Assembly: GCA_003118195.1 (NCBI GenBank)
Contig: BEXV01001431.1
Span: 21,353 to 39,927, forward strand
Source: Hemicentrotus pulcherrimus
Lineage: Eukaryota; Echinodermata; Echinoidea; Camarodonta; Strongylocentrotidae
Direction of reading: 5' to 3'
DNA length: 18,575 nucleotides
Each line of letters opens with the position of its first letter. Within the stretch, counting starts at the first letter, position 1. The notes below the pieces were generated by a model. The model ran no database searches, was not told the DNA's origin, and saw nothing but the letters and a program-made list of their open reading frames with translations. A program made the translations under genes and the position numbers. Positions 1-12,300 of the stretch are shown one piece after another.

Positions 1-16
1 GAGAGAGAGAGAGAGG
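1..16. repeat. (GA)n microsatellite at the window edge
   Basis: A pure GA dinucleotide run opens the window inside the intron upstream of the first exon. It probably continues beyond base 1. Confidence 0.9.
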
Positions 17-119
17 TGTTTAATGAATAGCACGTCACCTTTTTACTTATGAATGATTTAAAATGTCTTCTAAAAAGACAACATACAAAAATCAAATTCT
101 CATCTTTTAACCCTATCAG

Positions 120-330
120 GGAGCGGATTCATTGACTTCGATGAACTCAAGACCGTACTTCACTCATGCACGGCTGAAAGTGCGTTGACCCTGAGTGATG
201 AAACATTGACGGAGCTCACTGAAATCCTCTTCGACGATGCCGATGTCGATGGCGATGGTGAGGTCAGCTTTGAAGAGCTTTCTGAGCAGCTACAGCGGTA
301 CCCTGGCATCACGGCTAATCTCAGTATCAG
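120..330 (+). CDS. NOX5: NOX5 exon: end of one EF hand and a complete EF hand
   Basis: The acceptor is ccctatcag before 120 and the donor is gtaagat at 331. The exon begins with the last two bases of a split codon (xGG) and ends two bases into a Ser codon. The first residues, SGFIDFDEL, are positions 5-12 of an EF-hand loop whose first half is in the previous exon; xGG fits the Gly usual at loop position 4. A complete 12-residue loop, DVDGDGEVSFEE, follows at residues 41-52, with Asp at 1, 3 and 5, Gly at 6 and Glu at 12, so it should bind calcium. The exon ends in RYPGITANLSIS, which corresponds to the stretch in human NOX5 joining the EF-hand domain to the first membrane helix. A terminal stop codon appears two bases into the intron if read through. 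Confidence 0.93.
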
Positions 331-3300
331 GTAAGATGGGAGTGCATGGTGACGCCATTTTATAAAATAACTCGAATCCAATTGTTTTCGTAAATATTAC
401 ATTCCCTGGATATTACCCCAGCTATAAACTACTGCTATTGCCATCTGCTCACTTAGTCAGTGATCTACCAATACCTCCGATAAAGCTATATGACACAGAT
501 TTAAAGATCTATCAGTAGCTCTGCAACGGCATTAAAAAAGATTGCATTTATTTCCATACTATAGTTTTATTATTTTGTCTTTTGATCATGATCTTAAACC
601 ACCACTACCCAGCAAATATTGTCGCATTTTGGTACGTTTGTGGAGAACAGAATAGAATAACAAAAATGAAATAGAAATATCACTGAAAGATGATGAAAGA
701 AAACTGAACCATCGTTGCACGAATGATGGCACTGGCAGTATGTCAAGAAGAATATGAAAGTTTAGAGGCTTTTACCAAATATAAAAGAAATATTACGTCG
801 TTCAGACGTTTTCCCACCTATTACGTTGATATCTCATCAGTTATTGATGACGTCAGTCTAGTATCCAAGGATATTCATAATGAAAAATTTACAGCTTTTT
901 GCCTGGTTTATGATGAACATTTTGACCCGCTCGATATATTGAAAACGTTGTTAAATATATTTTGTAACGAAAGCAGGTGAATGTATATTAATAAAGGCTG
1001 TACCAAACAAACCCCGTGTATTCATAAGGAAAGAGAGAAAACACAATTAGTTATTGTGATGCACTAGAGAACATAGAAAATGGACTGTGTGCATGCTATA
1101 AGGAAACTGTCTATATTACTGTCTGCCTTAGAGTTATCAAAGAAAATAAAGGTATAATTATACGTATAATGAAAAGTTTATGATCAGTTTTAGTTTTAGT
1201 GTTATCATAGTGATTGCCAAGTCATGAAGGTCCCAAGATAAGTTTCTAATGGCAAAAATTTTCGTCATTATGAGGTGAAATTGCTAACATTTATTCGTAA
1301 AATTAGCTCAGCTGATTCTCATATTTAAACGTATATACAGTATATACTGTGGAAAGTCTTTGTTTTGATTTTCTAAACAGAATAATATATTAATTCATAA
1401 TTATGATTATGGTTCGATTTGTTTATTATAAAGTTATTCTTAACATAGAATCTGCTTCATGTTACAAATCGGTGCTTTAAAACATTTATTTGCATGTGTC
1501 GCTAACATGTTGCTGGGTGCAAAATTAATGTTAATATTAATTTGTGGTCGTTTAAACTCTTAAAACTAATAAATGCAATCATAATTTAACCATGCAATGG
1601 AAAATTAAGCAAAATGCTAAATCAAACTAATACCCTTAAATATATGTTGATTCATCAAATTGCTCGTCCTTGAACTGTACAACGTTTACATAGAATCCGA
1701 TTCTAGAAAATGAATGCCAAATGAATTTAATACAAAATTAATTAAATAACTATAAAATAAATTACCATGACGTTTCAAATGGTGTGTATAAAAAGCAATA
1801 CATTGATTGGTTTTGATACAATTATGTTTAATTAATCATGATAGTTTTCATTGTAAATTGCTTATCATCCAAAAGTCATTATACGTCGGCTCCGCTTGAG
1901 TATAGGTCCCTGGTGTCATACATGCAAATGTTCGATACGTTTCATGTTTAAAATACAATAATGTAGCAACATGACAAGTCAACTTCAAAGAGTACATTAG
2001 AGCTAAAGCTGATGTGTTTTTCTGTTTTTTAATATTGTAATCAGTTTAATCCTCTTGGCCTTGAGGTCAGTAATAAACACCCATAGCGTGAAAATTTGCA
2101 TTGCCAGTCTATTTTAGGAACCGCAATTAAATAATGCCACGTGTTTACTTATATAATTGCATGATTGTTAATCCACTCAATTTCATCAAGAACACCTTTT
2201 GCGTATTCAGCATGAATATTCATGCGTTATATTGGATTAGTGAATTAGAGAGCTGCCTCGCAAACTACCAATACACTCCACATCGCAGCAGAACAACATT
2301 TGGGTGTTGAAAAACATAATAACGTTCCATCGAAGCTTGACTCAAAGTAAATAACTTCTCTACTGATATTTTTATGACTCTCATTTTTTGCATCACAATA
2401 ATATCCTGAATAATATGCGCTTTTATTCTTGAATATACAAAAGATTATCATCCTCAAGTATCATTGCCTTTAAAAGAGGCTTTCCTGTCACATTTTATGT
2501 CATGTATACTTTCATAAAAATCTGATGTGCCTCCTTTTTCGTACTCTTGCTTCTATGTCGGGAACTGTGAAAATATGCTTTTCGATTGTATCCGCAGCTT
2601 TGACAATTAATGGAACCAAAATAGATAACCCCTCCCTGTGTCAATTCTCTCTCTCTCTCTCTCTCCCTCTCTCTCTCTCTCTCCTTTTCTCTGTTCTCTT
2701 CTCTCTCCCTCCTTCTCTCTCTCTCTCTTTCATTCTCTCCCACAAGAGTCTTCCATTGTCGCTCTCTCTCTTTCACTTCTCTTGTCGTCTCTCATTCCCC
2801 CCTCACCCTCTTTTTCGCTTTCCCTCTCACCCCCCCCCCNCTCTCTCTCTTTCACTTCTCTTGTCGTCTCTCATTCCCCCCCCCCCCTCTTTTTCGCTTT
2901 CCCCCCCCCCCCCCCCCCCCCTTCCCCATCTCTCCCCGTCTCACTAAAATGTATCCATGTGATTTGGACCAGCTATATTATTGTGTTGTGAATCTTTTGG
3001 AAAATGATGGATAAAAAGATGAATGGATTGATTAGTGGATGGATGGATGTATAAGGGAGTGTATGGAATAAAAATAATGGATGTCTGGCAAATCATTCAA
3101 CTGAACGATGAAAACGTTGATTGCATGTTAATGATGAGCCAGATCCACATTAGTTTTCGATGAACACGGCATTTCTATATTGGGTGTAAATACTTATTAC
3201 ATCCAGGTGTTTTGAAATTGGAGCGTGCACAGGTTTCAATTAGGCATTCATACTGTACAAACATCAATTATTGCAAACATCATATTGAATCGCACTCTTT

Positions 3301-6300
3301 CACCGATCTCTGTAAGTCATGTGCTTTAAACAAAATTTGAATAGCCACTCAGCATAATTAAGGTTTCAAAGGGGCGTCAAAAAATGCAATTTAATCAAGT
3401 TTGCAAACAAATTGATTTTTTTTTTTCCCTTCAGTATAATGAAAGTTATAGATTTTGTATTCACTTGTTAAAAATGTGGAGAGCAACCTAGAGTGGATAG
3501 TGAAGGCCTAATCAAGTCTGAGCACGTACCTTGTTTGTAATCATGCTTGGTGGTGGGAATAACTAATTTAATGGTAAAAGCTTATCTGCTAGAAATTGTA
3601 ACAGGGAATTTAACCCCTAATACCATATCATTTTGTCCCTATTATAATCGCTGCCTATACTATATAGACATACTCTGATAGGCTTACCACGAATCATCTG
3701 ATCGTCGCGTTCCGTCGACGGGTGGTCACGTTACAGGACCTTTCGTGGAACCAAGGTGGAACGAAAACGGAAGATGACACGACCTATCGTAGATTTGCCG
3801 TAGGGTTTTCACTCAGTGTAGGGTAAATTGGACCTGACCACTTGTGAATGAGAGAGAGGGGTTTATTTCACAAACATCACCAAGACGTTTCATGAATAAA
3901 AGGGCCATCATCCCATGATAATGTTCATAAAATGTATAGGGTAACGCGAATACCCGACCCAACTCGATGATTCGAAGTAAGCCTTCTGATAGGTCCATAC
4001 GCGTAGACCTACTGCGTCATACTATACGTGAATCCAAAGGGGCTTGATATCTGGAAACAAATGCTTGTCGGTGTTTGATCTTAGATTGAAATTTATTTGC
4101 GACAAAACACGAAATAGAAAGACAAACAGTACAACAGATAAGTAAGTAAAAATGTAATTTAACAACAACAAAAATCGATTGTTTTTATTGATTAAATTTT
4201 TGTTCTAAGTCCATGGAAAATTGCTATTTTTAAATCGAAATTTGGTTTTCTTTAAGTATCGTCAGGTAAAAGATCACATCACATATCTAATCCCAATAAT
4301 AAACATATTTCATGACGTTTTAATAAAAACTTATGGAGTTAAGTTAATCTAACAGTTGCAACAGAGTTTTTAAAAGATGTAACAAAAGTTGTTAGTGGAA
4401 TACATATGTTATTGGTTATTATTCATGTATTCGGCAAAGGGAAAATCAAGAAAACAGTCACGTGGATGCCTGAAAAAGAAGTCTTCTCTTCTTCTTCTTG
4501 AAGATAATCTGCCTCCTTCAATACTGAAGATTCTTGCAGATGCCGTATACTCTGCCTGGTTGGGGTATGCAGGTGGACCATTACACCGGGGTTTCCCCCT
4601 ACTCTTATACGAATAGTGCAATGGGTTCTTAACGTGCAAGGGTTGTGACTCTCCTGTACACGGGGCCTCCATTTAACGTCCTATCCGCGAGATTATCTAA
4701 ATTATTCACCAACCCATGTCGCTTGACTTTCATAAATAAGTACATGGTAGCTAGATAAAAAAAAAAAAAAATTTCAGTTCAAAGTCTGACAGAAAAAGAG
4801 CACAAAAAACAACAATGTCGCATTGTGTACATGTATACGTCTTTAAAAGGGGGTCAATGAAAGTGTGAAAGCGAGTTGATTATACTATGCCAAAGATAAT
4901 GCTTTAAGCGCCATGTATGTGATAATTAATGTTTTGCACTGCCAGCCAAGGATAGACACCAGACTCAGAATGTTATTATATTAAACATGACTTCGTATAA
5001 TTATAAGGAAAATAATAATCGTGGGGCAATTCGTAAACACTCCTAAACTTATTAATGTTATGATAGTTATATTCATGGTTACATAAGGCCATAATTATGC
5101 GATTTTCTTCAAATCTAATCGCTACTTTGATAGGAATTTATGTCATGTCAGAATAAATTTTAATTTAAATGCTTGAAGAAAACATATGCCCACTGTCAAA
5201 AGGTTTTGTAAGTTGTTGTTTTTTAGAGTCGTTTCCATACTGACTACTGTAAGGTATGCCGGCACTCTGTCAAGAAACGGTCACTTGTAATAAAATCCAT
5301 GTTATGGAAAGTTAATTCAAACAGCCAAACAAACACAAATCATATTATCATTCAAAAAAGTAGGGGCGGAATACATAGCGCTTGCATGCTGGTGGCGGTT
5401 TCCCTTAACTCTTCTACCTACCAAAGGGTTACCCCCAAACTCCAAATCACCTGTTATTATACCATTATTCGAATGGAGGTTACGCCTGGTTACCTATCGT
5501 CCTCGTGACCTATTTGTTAGATCTTTAGATAACACGACTGATGATGATGCTATGTGGGAGGCACCATGGACCCTAAGACTCCCTAGGATACGTAAATCGA
5601 TGTACAGGTAGGTTGCAATGATGTTGATTTAATCTCCTGGATAGTAACAGGTGGAAAAGCGCGGCTTTGATCTAGGTGGTCGGCTGGCTTGGAGTAATGA
5701 TTGCAATGGAGTTGGGTGTGGTGATGGTGATGATGGTATAGGGGTGTGAAGTGATGGAGGGGTGATGGGAAAAAAAAAAAAGATAGAAATAAAAATAAAG
5801 ATGGTGATAAGTATGATGATGGTGGTGGTGGTTGTGGTAGTGGTGGTGTTGGGGATATGGAAGTTCTGTTTGTTTAAAGTGATGCTTGCATTTCCATAAT
5901 TTGATTAAACGAATTCGTTTTCACTGGCTGCCTGCCGTAGAAACAAACGGAATTGACAAAAGACTTAACTCTGTTTCGTTGACGACCAGACATAGACGAA
6001 ATACTTCATGTATGACTGATTTTCAATGAAACGGCGTTAAGTCTTTTGTCAATTCTGACTGTTGCTAGGGCAGGCAGCCAGTGAAAATGAATTTTTAAAA
6101 TCAAATTATGGAAATGCAAGCATCACTTCAAACAAACGGAACTTTGTTAAACCTGCTCATTTTTCCTGATTGAGGTGTGATATGAAAGGGCAGAAACTAA
6201 ACTTTCTAGAAAGGTGAATTTTTCTTCGAATCGAAATTCAGATACCGCCTGCCAAATGACTTTTTGGTTTCCTTCCTTCAAAGTGCTTGTTATCACTCAT

Positions 6301-9300
6301 GCGTGAAATATGAGTTGCATCAAATGAAAGATGAGGATCTAAGCTTTACAAATATGTGTCATTTGTTAATTGTAATTGTGATCAAAGGATGGTTAAGTTC
6401 TGTTTTCAGACCGCAAATGCCTTCAAAGTGCATGGTTATTGCTCTTATTCTTATCTTTTCGAGTGCCCTTTTAGAACCTAAAATTGCTATGAACGGTTAA
6501 TTTTAGACCCCAAAATGTGTGAATTTAGCCGATATACGATCTTACCTATACAGCTCCACTTTAAAAAAAACACGGTGACCGCTAATTTAATATTTAATTA
6601 AAAATAACAATACATGGTCCTGCTAGTTGTGCGTAATATAAGCAACATGAAAAAGCCAACAAAAAAAGCTAACATCGGCATTGGCTGTTATTTCGTTTTT
6701 TTCAAATTTGTCAAAATATCTAATATTTGTGGTGGTACGAAATCGTTATATTTATGGATATTTCAGCCCCGTCTGAACCGATTTTGATCAAACAAAGATG
6801 ATTTTGTCATTTAAATATTATGTTCTTTCAAATTTGACACTCAGTTTTTCATTATCTCATACACAAAAAAGTTTGTGTAGCGCCCTCTGCAACAGAACTC
6901 AACTATCCCTTTAAGTTATGATAAAACGTCGATAATTCTCGGATTTGTTTTTTTTTTCTTTCTGGGTCGCACTGTATAATGGTGTGATATTCTAATTCAT
7001 AGGCCTGGAATGTTTTTACCAAGTGTCCATTTTTTGCTGGTACGGTTTGAAAGAAACGCCTTTGCATTGGTCTTTGGTTCCAACTGAGCTGGTTCAGAAA
7101 TCATACAGAGCATCTTCCCATTGCATCTTGTTGATATAGTATGGATAAACATTAATATAACCAAAACACACAGGTCTTACAGGTAGTTAATAGCAATGAT
7201 AATAGACCCGTAAAGTTTTTTTCGTACTACATGTAGCTGTAAAATACCATCTTCTCAAAATAATCATGACCTTTGACCTTTTGTATGTTATGATGAAGAC
7301 GTCATGTGGTGATCTGATCATCGATCAAACCAGATTAAATTCAGTTTCTATTCCCAAAATAATTCCTCGGATTGTCTTATTGATTCTTTTTATAAAGACA
7401 TGAAGATAATCCGTTTCTTATTTCCACAGGGCTCTGAAACAAGGTCATCATTTCCACTGAGTATTAATTTCATAGTTTTTGAAAAACTTCAATCAATCAC
7501 TTTTGATTCATCCTGTGTGTCCTACACAACAACTAAGCTTCCAATTGAAAATAGAATGCATTTTGGGCGGGGAGCTCTCCAATTTGTTAACATATTTTGA
7601 TAATTTTTCCTTTATAAATTGCCATCCCAAGCAAATAAAGAATCACGTGCTTTCCTGATTGTCTATGAGGACAATAATACCTTGAAAACTTCGAATAATT
7701 CTAATTACTGCTCGTATTAATCAAACCCTGTCACTAAAACCAACTTTGTTTCTCAAAGCAGTCATTAATACTATACTAAAAATGTCGGTTTTGCTGTTAC
7801 TGTTTCCACATATTCATCTTATAAATATCACCGTTGAAGAAAAGTACGATTATAATCATTTTCGGGCTTATGAACCTGAATTTACTATCATCATCATGAA
7901 TTAAATCAAATGAAATAAAACAATTTTAAAAAAAAACTTATCACACTTGAACTTTAGGTTATTGTGTTCTATTCCATATTGTCTCTATTCTAAGTCGACT
8001 AATGTACTATTTGTTCATCTTTGTTTGTTGCTTCATCATAAGTGCTGCTGAGTGGCTGAACCCTCAAACCAGCGATGATGACCCGAGGAAGAAACACCAA
8101 CCAGAATCAGCTACCTCTACATGCTGCAGCTATCATACACTCCGTAATCACTTCTCAGTCATTACCTTCGCAGCCGTCTTCGTAATGATCAACGCTGGGC
8201 TGGCAGCATGGGGTGCGTACGAAGGCTATCAAAGCATCGATGATGAGAGGAATCCAGTGGCACTCTGTATCGCGAGAAGTACAGGTGGGTTATTTCTCTG
8301 TCAAGTTCATTGTCTTCTTCTTCTCCTCCTCCTCCTCCTCCTCCTCATCCTCCTCCTTCTTTTCTTCATTTTCTTCTTCTTCTTCTCCTCCTTCTCCTTC
8401 TCCTTCTCTCCTTCTCCTCCCCCTTCCTTTCTTCTTCTTCCTCCTAATCCTCCTCTCCTTCTTCTACTTCTTCTACCTCCTCTTCTTCTTATCCTACTTA
8501 TTCTATTCATATTCTCCCTCTCTCTCCCTCTCTCTCTCCCTCTCTCTCTCTCTCTTTCCCTCAAACACACACACACAACGCACACATCACCCACACCGCC
8601 AACACTCTTTCTCCCCTTGTCTTCCCCTTATGTTTTACATTTAATCTAGTTGCTTTTGTTGTAGCCTGTTTTATCATATATTGACACGAGTATTTGGGTG
8701 CAGACCTTTACAAATCAATTATAATCATTCACTGAGAAAGTTTGGAAAAAGCAATAAAGCTATGTTCATTAAATTTAGCAATAATCTTATTGCCAATTAT
8801 CCACTTGGATTTACGAAAACACAAGAAGAGACAGTCAAAGCTTATAACTGTTTATGAAATTATGTTGTATCGATCACTTCACAGGTCGCTGTCTTAGCTT
8901 CAATTGTTGTTTTGTGCTGGTTCTGATGCTTCGAAAGCTGCTGACGATATTACGTAATACATTCCTGATGTCGGTGCTTCCTCTCGATCAGCATGTCACC
9001 ATCCACAAGGTTGTGGGTCTTCTCATCCTCATCCTGACAATCATTCACGTCGCCGGTCACCTTACCAACATCGGTAAGAGTTGACCCTTAACTTGCTATA
9101 ATCCCAGTCTACCCTTAATTGGCCACGGGGCTAGGTTAATCAATAGACTCCAGACCCATTGGTCAGGAGAGTTTGGCCATCCATGTTCGAGTTGGACACA
9201 GTATGGCGAATACTGATTTGTTGGGCAAGCATAAAACAAAAGGATTTACGCCATGTAATGACGAACTGAAACCAAGATGTCCAAACTCTGTGTATAGATA

Positions 9301-12300
9301 GCTCTGATAGTGTCAGGGGCGCCGTCACGGGTTTAACAGTTTTAACAACACTGAAGGTATTCCAATCCAGGGTTGTAAATGCGAGCAATCCAGCTTGTAT
9401 CTTTACAATCAGTACTGCAGTAGTAACTTACTATCACGTTACCATGGTAACAGAAAGAAATCACTTTAAGATAGAAATAAATACGGCAAGAATGATATGT
9501 TTAAACTTGATTGTAAGTTGCTTTGAATATTACAAGTCCAGGTTGTATGTTTTTGCTCATTGACAGGATTGATCTACCAGGCAGAGATGATGAACGATAC
9601 GACGTTCACAGAGATCCTAACCCGACCTGTAACAGGTGTTGGGCTGGTAGAGAGCGCTTGTAACATCACTGGTTTGGTGCTGGTGGTTGTACTCGTCATC
9701 ATGACACTATGCTCCTTACCTTTCATCAGGAGAAACGGATATTTCAAAGTAAGATCTTGGGTACCCGATAGGATGCGAATGTTTTGGATTGACATGACTT
9801 GTGTGCGCTTGTAAAATGGCGCCTAGCCGGAATACTCCCCAGAAGGTGGAGCGTGTGCGGATAAGCAATAAAACCCAATAACCCGGGTAATAATTATTAC
9901 AATATAGAGCGCTTTAATTGATACATAGTATAAAGCGATTTACAAATGTGACTACTATCATCCACCGATTAACTGAGCTCCATACAGTGAATACTAAAGA
10001 ATACATAGATGATGAATTATAGTCATACCTTACAGATGTGATTGGTGGATCATGATAATCATTTTGATGTTTTACCATGAATATTACATGTATTATTACT
10101 TCTTAATAATTGCTTATTTACAGCTCCTGATCAGTATTGACTTAATGAAAGATGATGTCTGATAACTGAGTCTTTCTTTTGTTTGACTTTTCTTGGTCGT
10201 AATTTAAGGATTAGACAGTTCTTAGGATGCATGATATTGCATAAATTTGAAATATGCCATCTCCATGAAAGTGATAATGTCGTGTGGGGTTTATTTAAAA
10301 TCTGGTTTTTCGATCATGTTATTTTAGGTATACTCTGGCGAACTATTTATCGATCCATGTTTTCATTTTTAAAACATGCATTAAAATCCCCGTTTTAACT
10401 TTTATACGAAGCAGAGTTCGTAAACAGACGATTTTTGTTTGTTTAATAGAATTTTCGTTTGGTTCCCGTATGAAAAGTGACTAACCCAAAGCGAATCGTG
10501 TCAATATCTGCTACCTAACTGGTGTTATTCCCTTTCTCTCAGGTATTTTATTGGACACATCAGCTGTGTATCATCTTCTGGTGTTTGCTCGTCATACATT
10601 CCAAGTACTTTTGGATGTGGTTCATTGTACCAGGTATGATCTACATAGCAGAACGTTTCTTACGTCTTCGGATGTATAGAAGAGCTAGGTTTGGCATCAT
10701 CCATATCCAAGAGGGATACGTGCTACCAGCTAATGTAAGTAATTATGCTTTATGTTTATTGTGACGTCAGAGTGCAATTTCGTTTGATCCATTTGTCCCA
10801 TTGCACGGTGAAGTCACTTATATTATGTTTTTATAATTTCTAACCGATTTTGAATGTAATTATTTCCTATTTCAATGTCATGCTTTTGATGTCTTTTTAT
10901 ACATAATTTTAATGTAAACGCAATATGTAAAATCCCACAATCAATTTCCATGTCATTATTGGACGAAATAAAAATGAATTGAATTGAATTGAATTGAATT
11001 ACCTCACAATATACTTTGAACATCGTTAATGGGGTTAGCGAGCAATGGTGCAAATTGATCAAAAGAAATTGCACGCCTGGAGAATGATGATGTTCAATAT
11101 TACTTTTATCGCATGTCATGTAATCAAGAATGGACCTATATGAGGTTGTAAAATATTAAACATTAACGTTGCCCTGGGCTTTGTACAATATCTAAAAAAT
11201 AAATAGAGGTGTCGTAGTCGAGTGGTCTAATCACTCGATTGAGAATGTAAAGGTCTCTGGTTCGATCTCCGGCACAGCATTTGTGTCCATGAGCAAGGCA
11301 TTTTATCTACTTTGCTTCTCTCCTCACAATGTGTCGAATGGGTACCGGGTAGGAACTGAATACCTAGGGGGCTGTATTAGCATGCGCGCAACCGTAAACG
11401 GGTGACAGTTACGAGGCCATTGCTTTGTCACTGAACCATGACTGTACGAAGCGGGGGCTAGGGTAGGGGGCAGTTTCCATAAATAAAATAAAAAAAAGAA
11501 ATTTATTGCATTTTACCCCGGTTCCCAATATAAAAGATATTTTCTAATAATTCCATAAATTGGGGTAAAACGAAAATATTCCAACTATATGAGCGACATT
11601 GTACTACATCCAGATTGAAATAGAACACCATGGATTAAATTGCATCAGCAGCTCTATAGGCCATACCAAAGTCCTACCAGAAGCGAAGTGTGTACTTACC
11701 CGCATTATGTGCTTCTTCTTTTTTTGCATCCGAATATCATTAAAGCTAGAAATTAATCCGCGACAATGCCAGAGTAAATGTATTTTATACCTATTATTTT
11801 TTAATGATAAACATACAACGGCAAAATAAGAATTGATAGATTATTTTTGTCCTTTGCTAACATAAGTAGATTGAAATAATTGAGTATTTGGGATATTGTA
11901 AATTCAAAGAAACACAAATTGATAAATCCTTCACAGGTTGTTCATCTTGTCATCCAGCGTCCTGCGAATTTCAAGTTTCACGCTGGAGAATACATCTATG
12001 TCAATATTCCTTCCATAGCATCTCATGAGTGGCATCCATTCACTATCAGCAGTGCACCAGAACAGCAAGGTAGAAAAACACTCCTCTTTCATTTTATTCA
12101 AACTTTTGGCGATTGAACACGAGGCGATATGGCTGCGTCAGCGAGTGGCGCAACAAAAGTCGCGCCACTCGCTGACGCAGCCCTAAATGTGAGTTAATAC
12201 AAAACGAAGAGCGTGAATATTTTGTGTGTTACTGGAGTATGAAATAATTTGCATTGACGGGTTTGATTAGCTACAGACTTTATGGTCTTCTTAAACTGCT

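Larger units (their letters stand above)
331..8042 (+). other. Intron of 7.7 kb, no supported gene
   Basis: This intron separates the EF-hand exon from the first transmembrane exon. The protein is continuous across it (NLSIS then AAEWL), so no exon of the standard product is missing. 331-2640 is AT-rich and holds only a small orphan frame at 723-980 and short palindromes. 2646-2945 is CT and poly-C low complexity with an N. 2948-4550 holds a GGAT-type microsatellite near 3004-3051 and otherwise nothing I recognise. About 4560-4690 is a dispersed-repeat fragment. 4700-5700 holds nothing I recognise. 5711-5858 is GATGG/TGG-rich and is followed directly by a foldback element to 6144. 6145-8042 is AT-rich, with a DR1 motif at 7267-7279 as the only notable short site. 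Confidence 0.85.
10735..11936 (+). other. Intron with a LINE-like tail and a SINE
   Basis: The intron holds a retroelement-like tail ending in a TGAAT array at 11000, then a tRNA-derived SINE from about 11207 to 11500. After the SINE, 11501-11930 is AT-rich and unrecognised. The acceptor is aaatccttcacag. Confidence 0.8.

Noticed and set aside
2495..2991. Open frames on both strands across the CT/poly-C tract (Leu/Ser/Pro-rich or Arg/Glu-rich)
   Set aside because: They arise from simple-repeat composition, cross an N, and show no family resemblance.
4389..4672. Short coding frames on both strands near the dispersed repeat
   Set aside because: They overlap a repeat fragment, have no homology I recognise and no supporting splice sites.
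8285..8649. Extension of the transmembrane exon as one 215-codon frame, and an Arg-rich minus-strand frame
   Set aside because: The homologous protein leaves the frame at 8284 at a phase-matched donor; beyond it is a microsatellite. The minus-strand frame is the complement of CT repeats.
9168..9289. Imperfect 14-base inverted repeat as a mobile element
   Set aside because: The arms do not extend beyond about 14 bases, there is a mismatch, and no boundary signal is seen; chance is plausible.
11208..11276. A functional tRNA gene
   Set aside because: A and B boxes are present but the arms are imperfect, no clean anticodon stem is formed, and a SINE body and A-rich tail follow.
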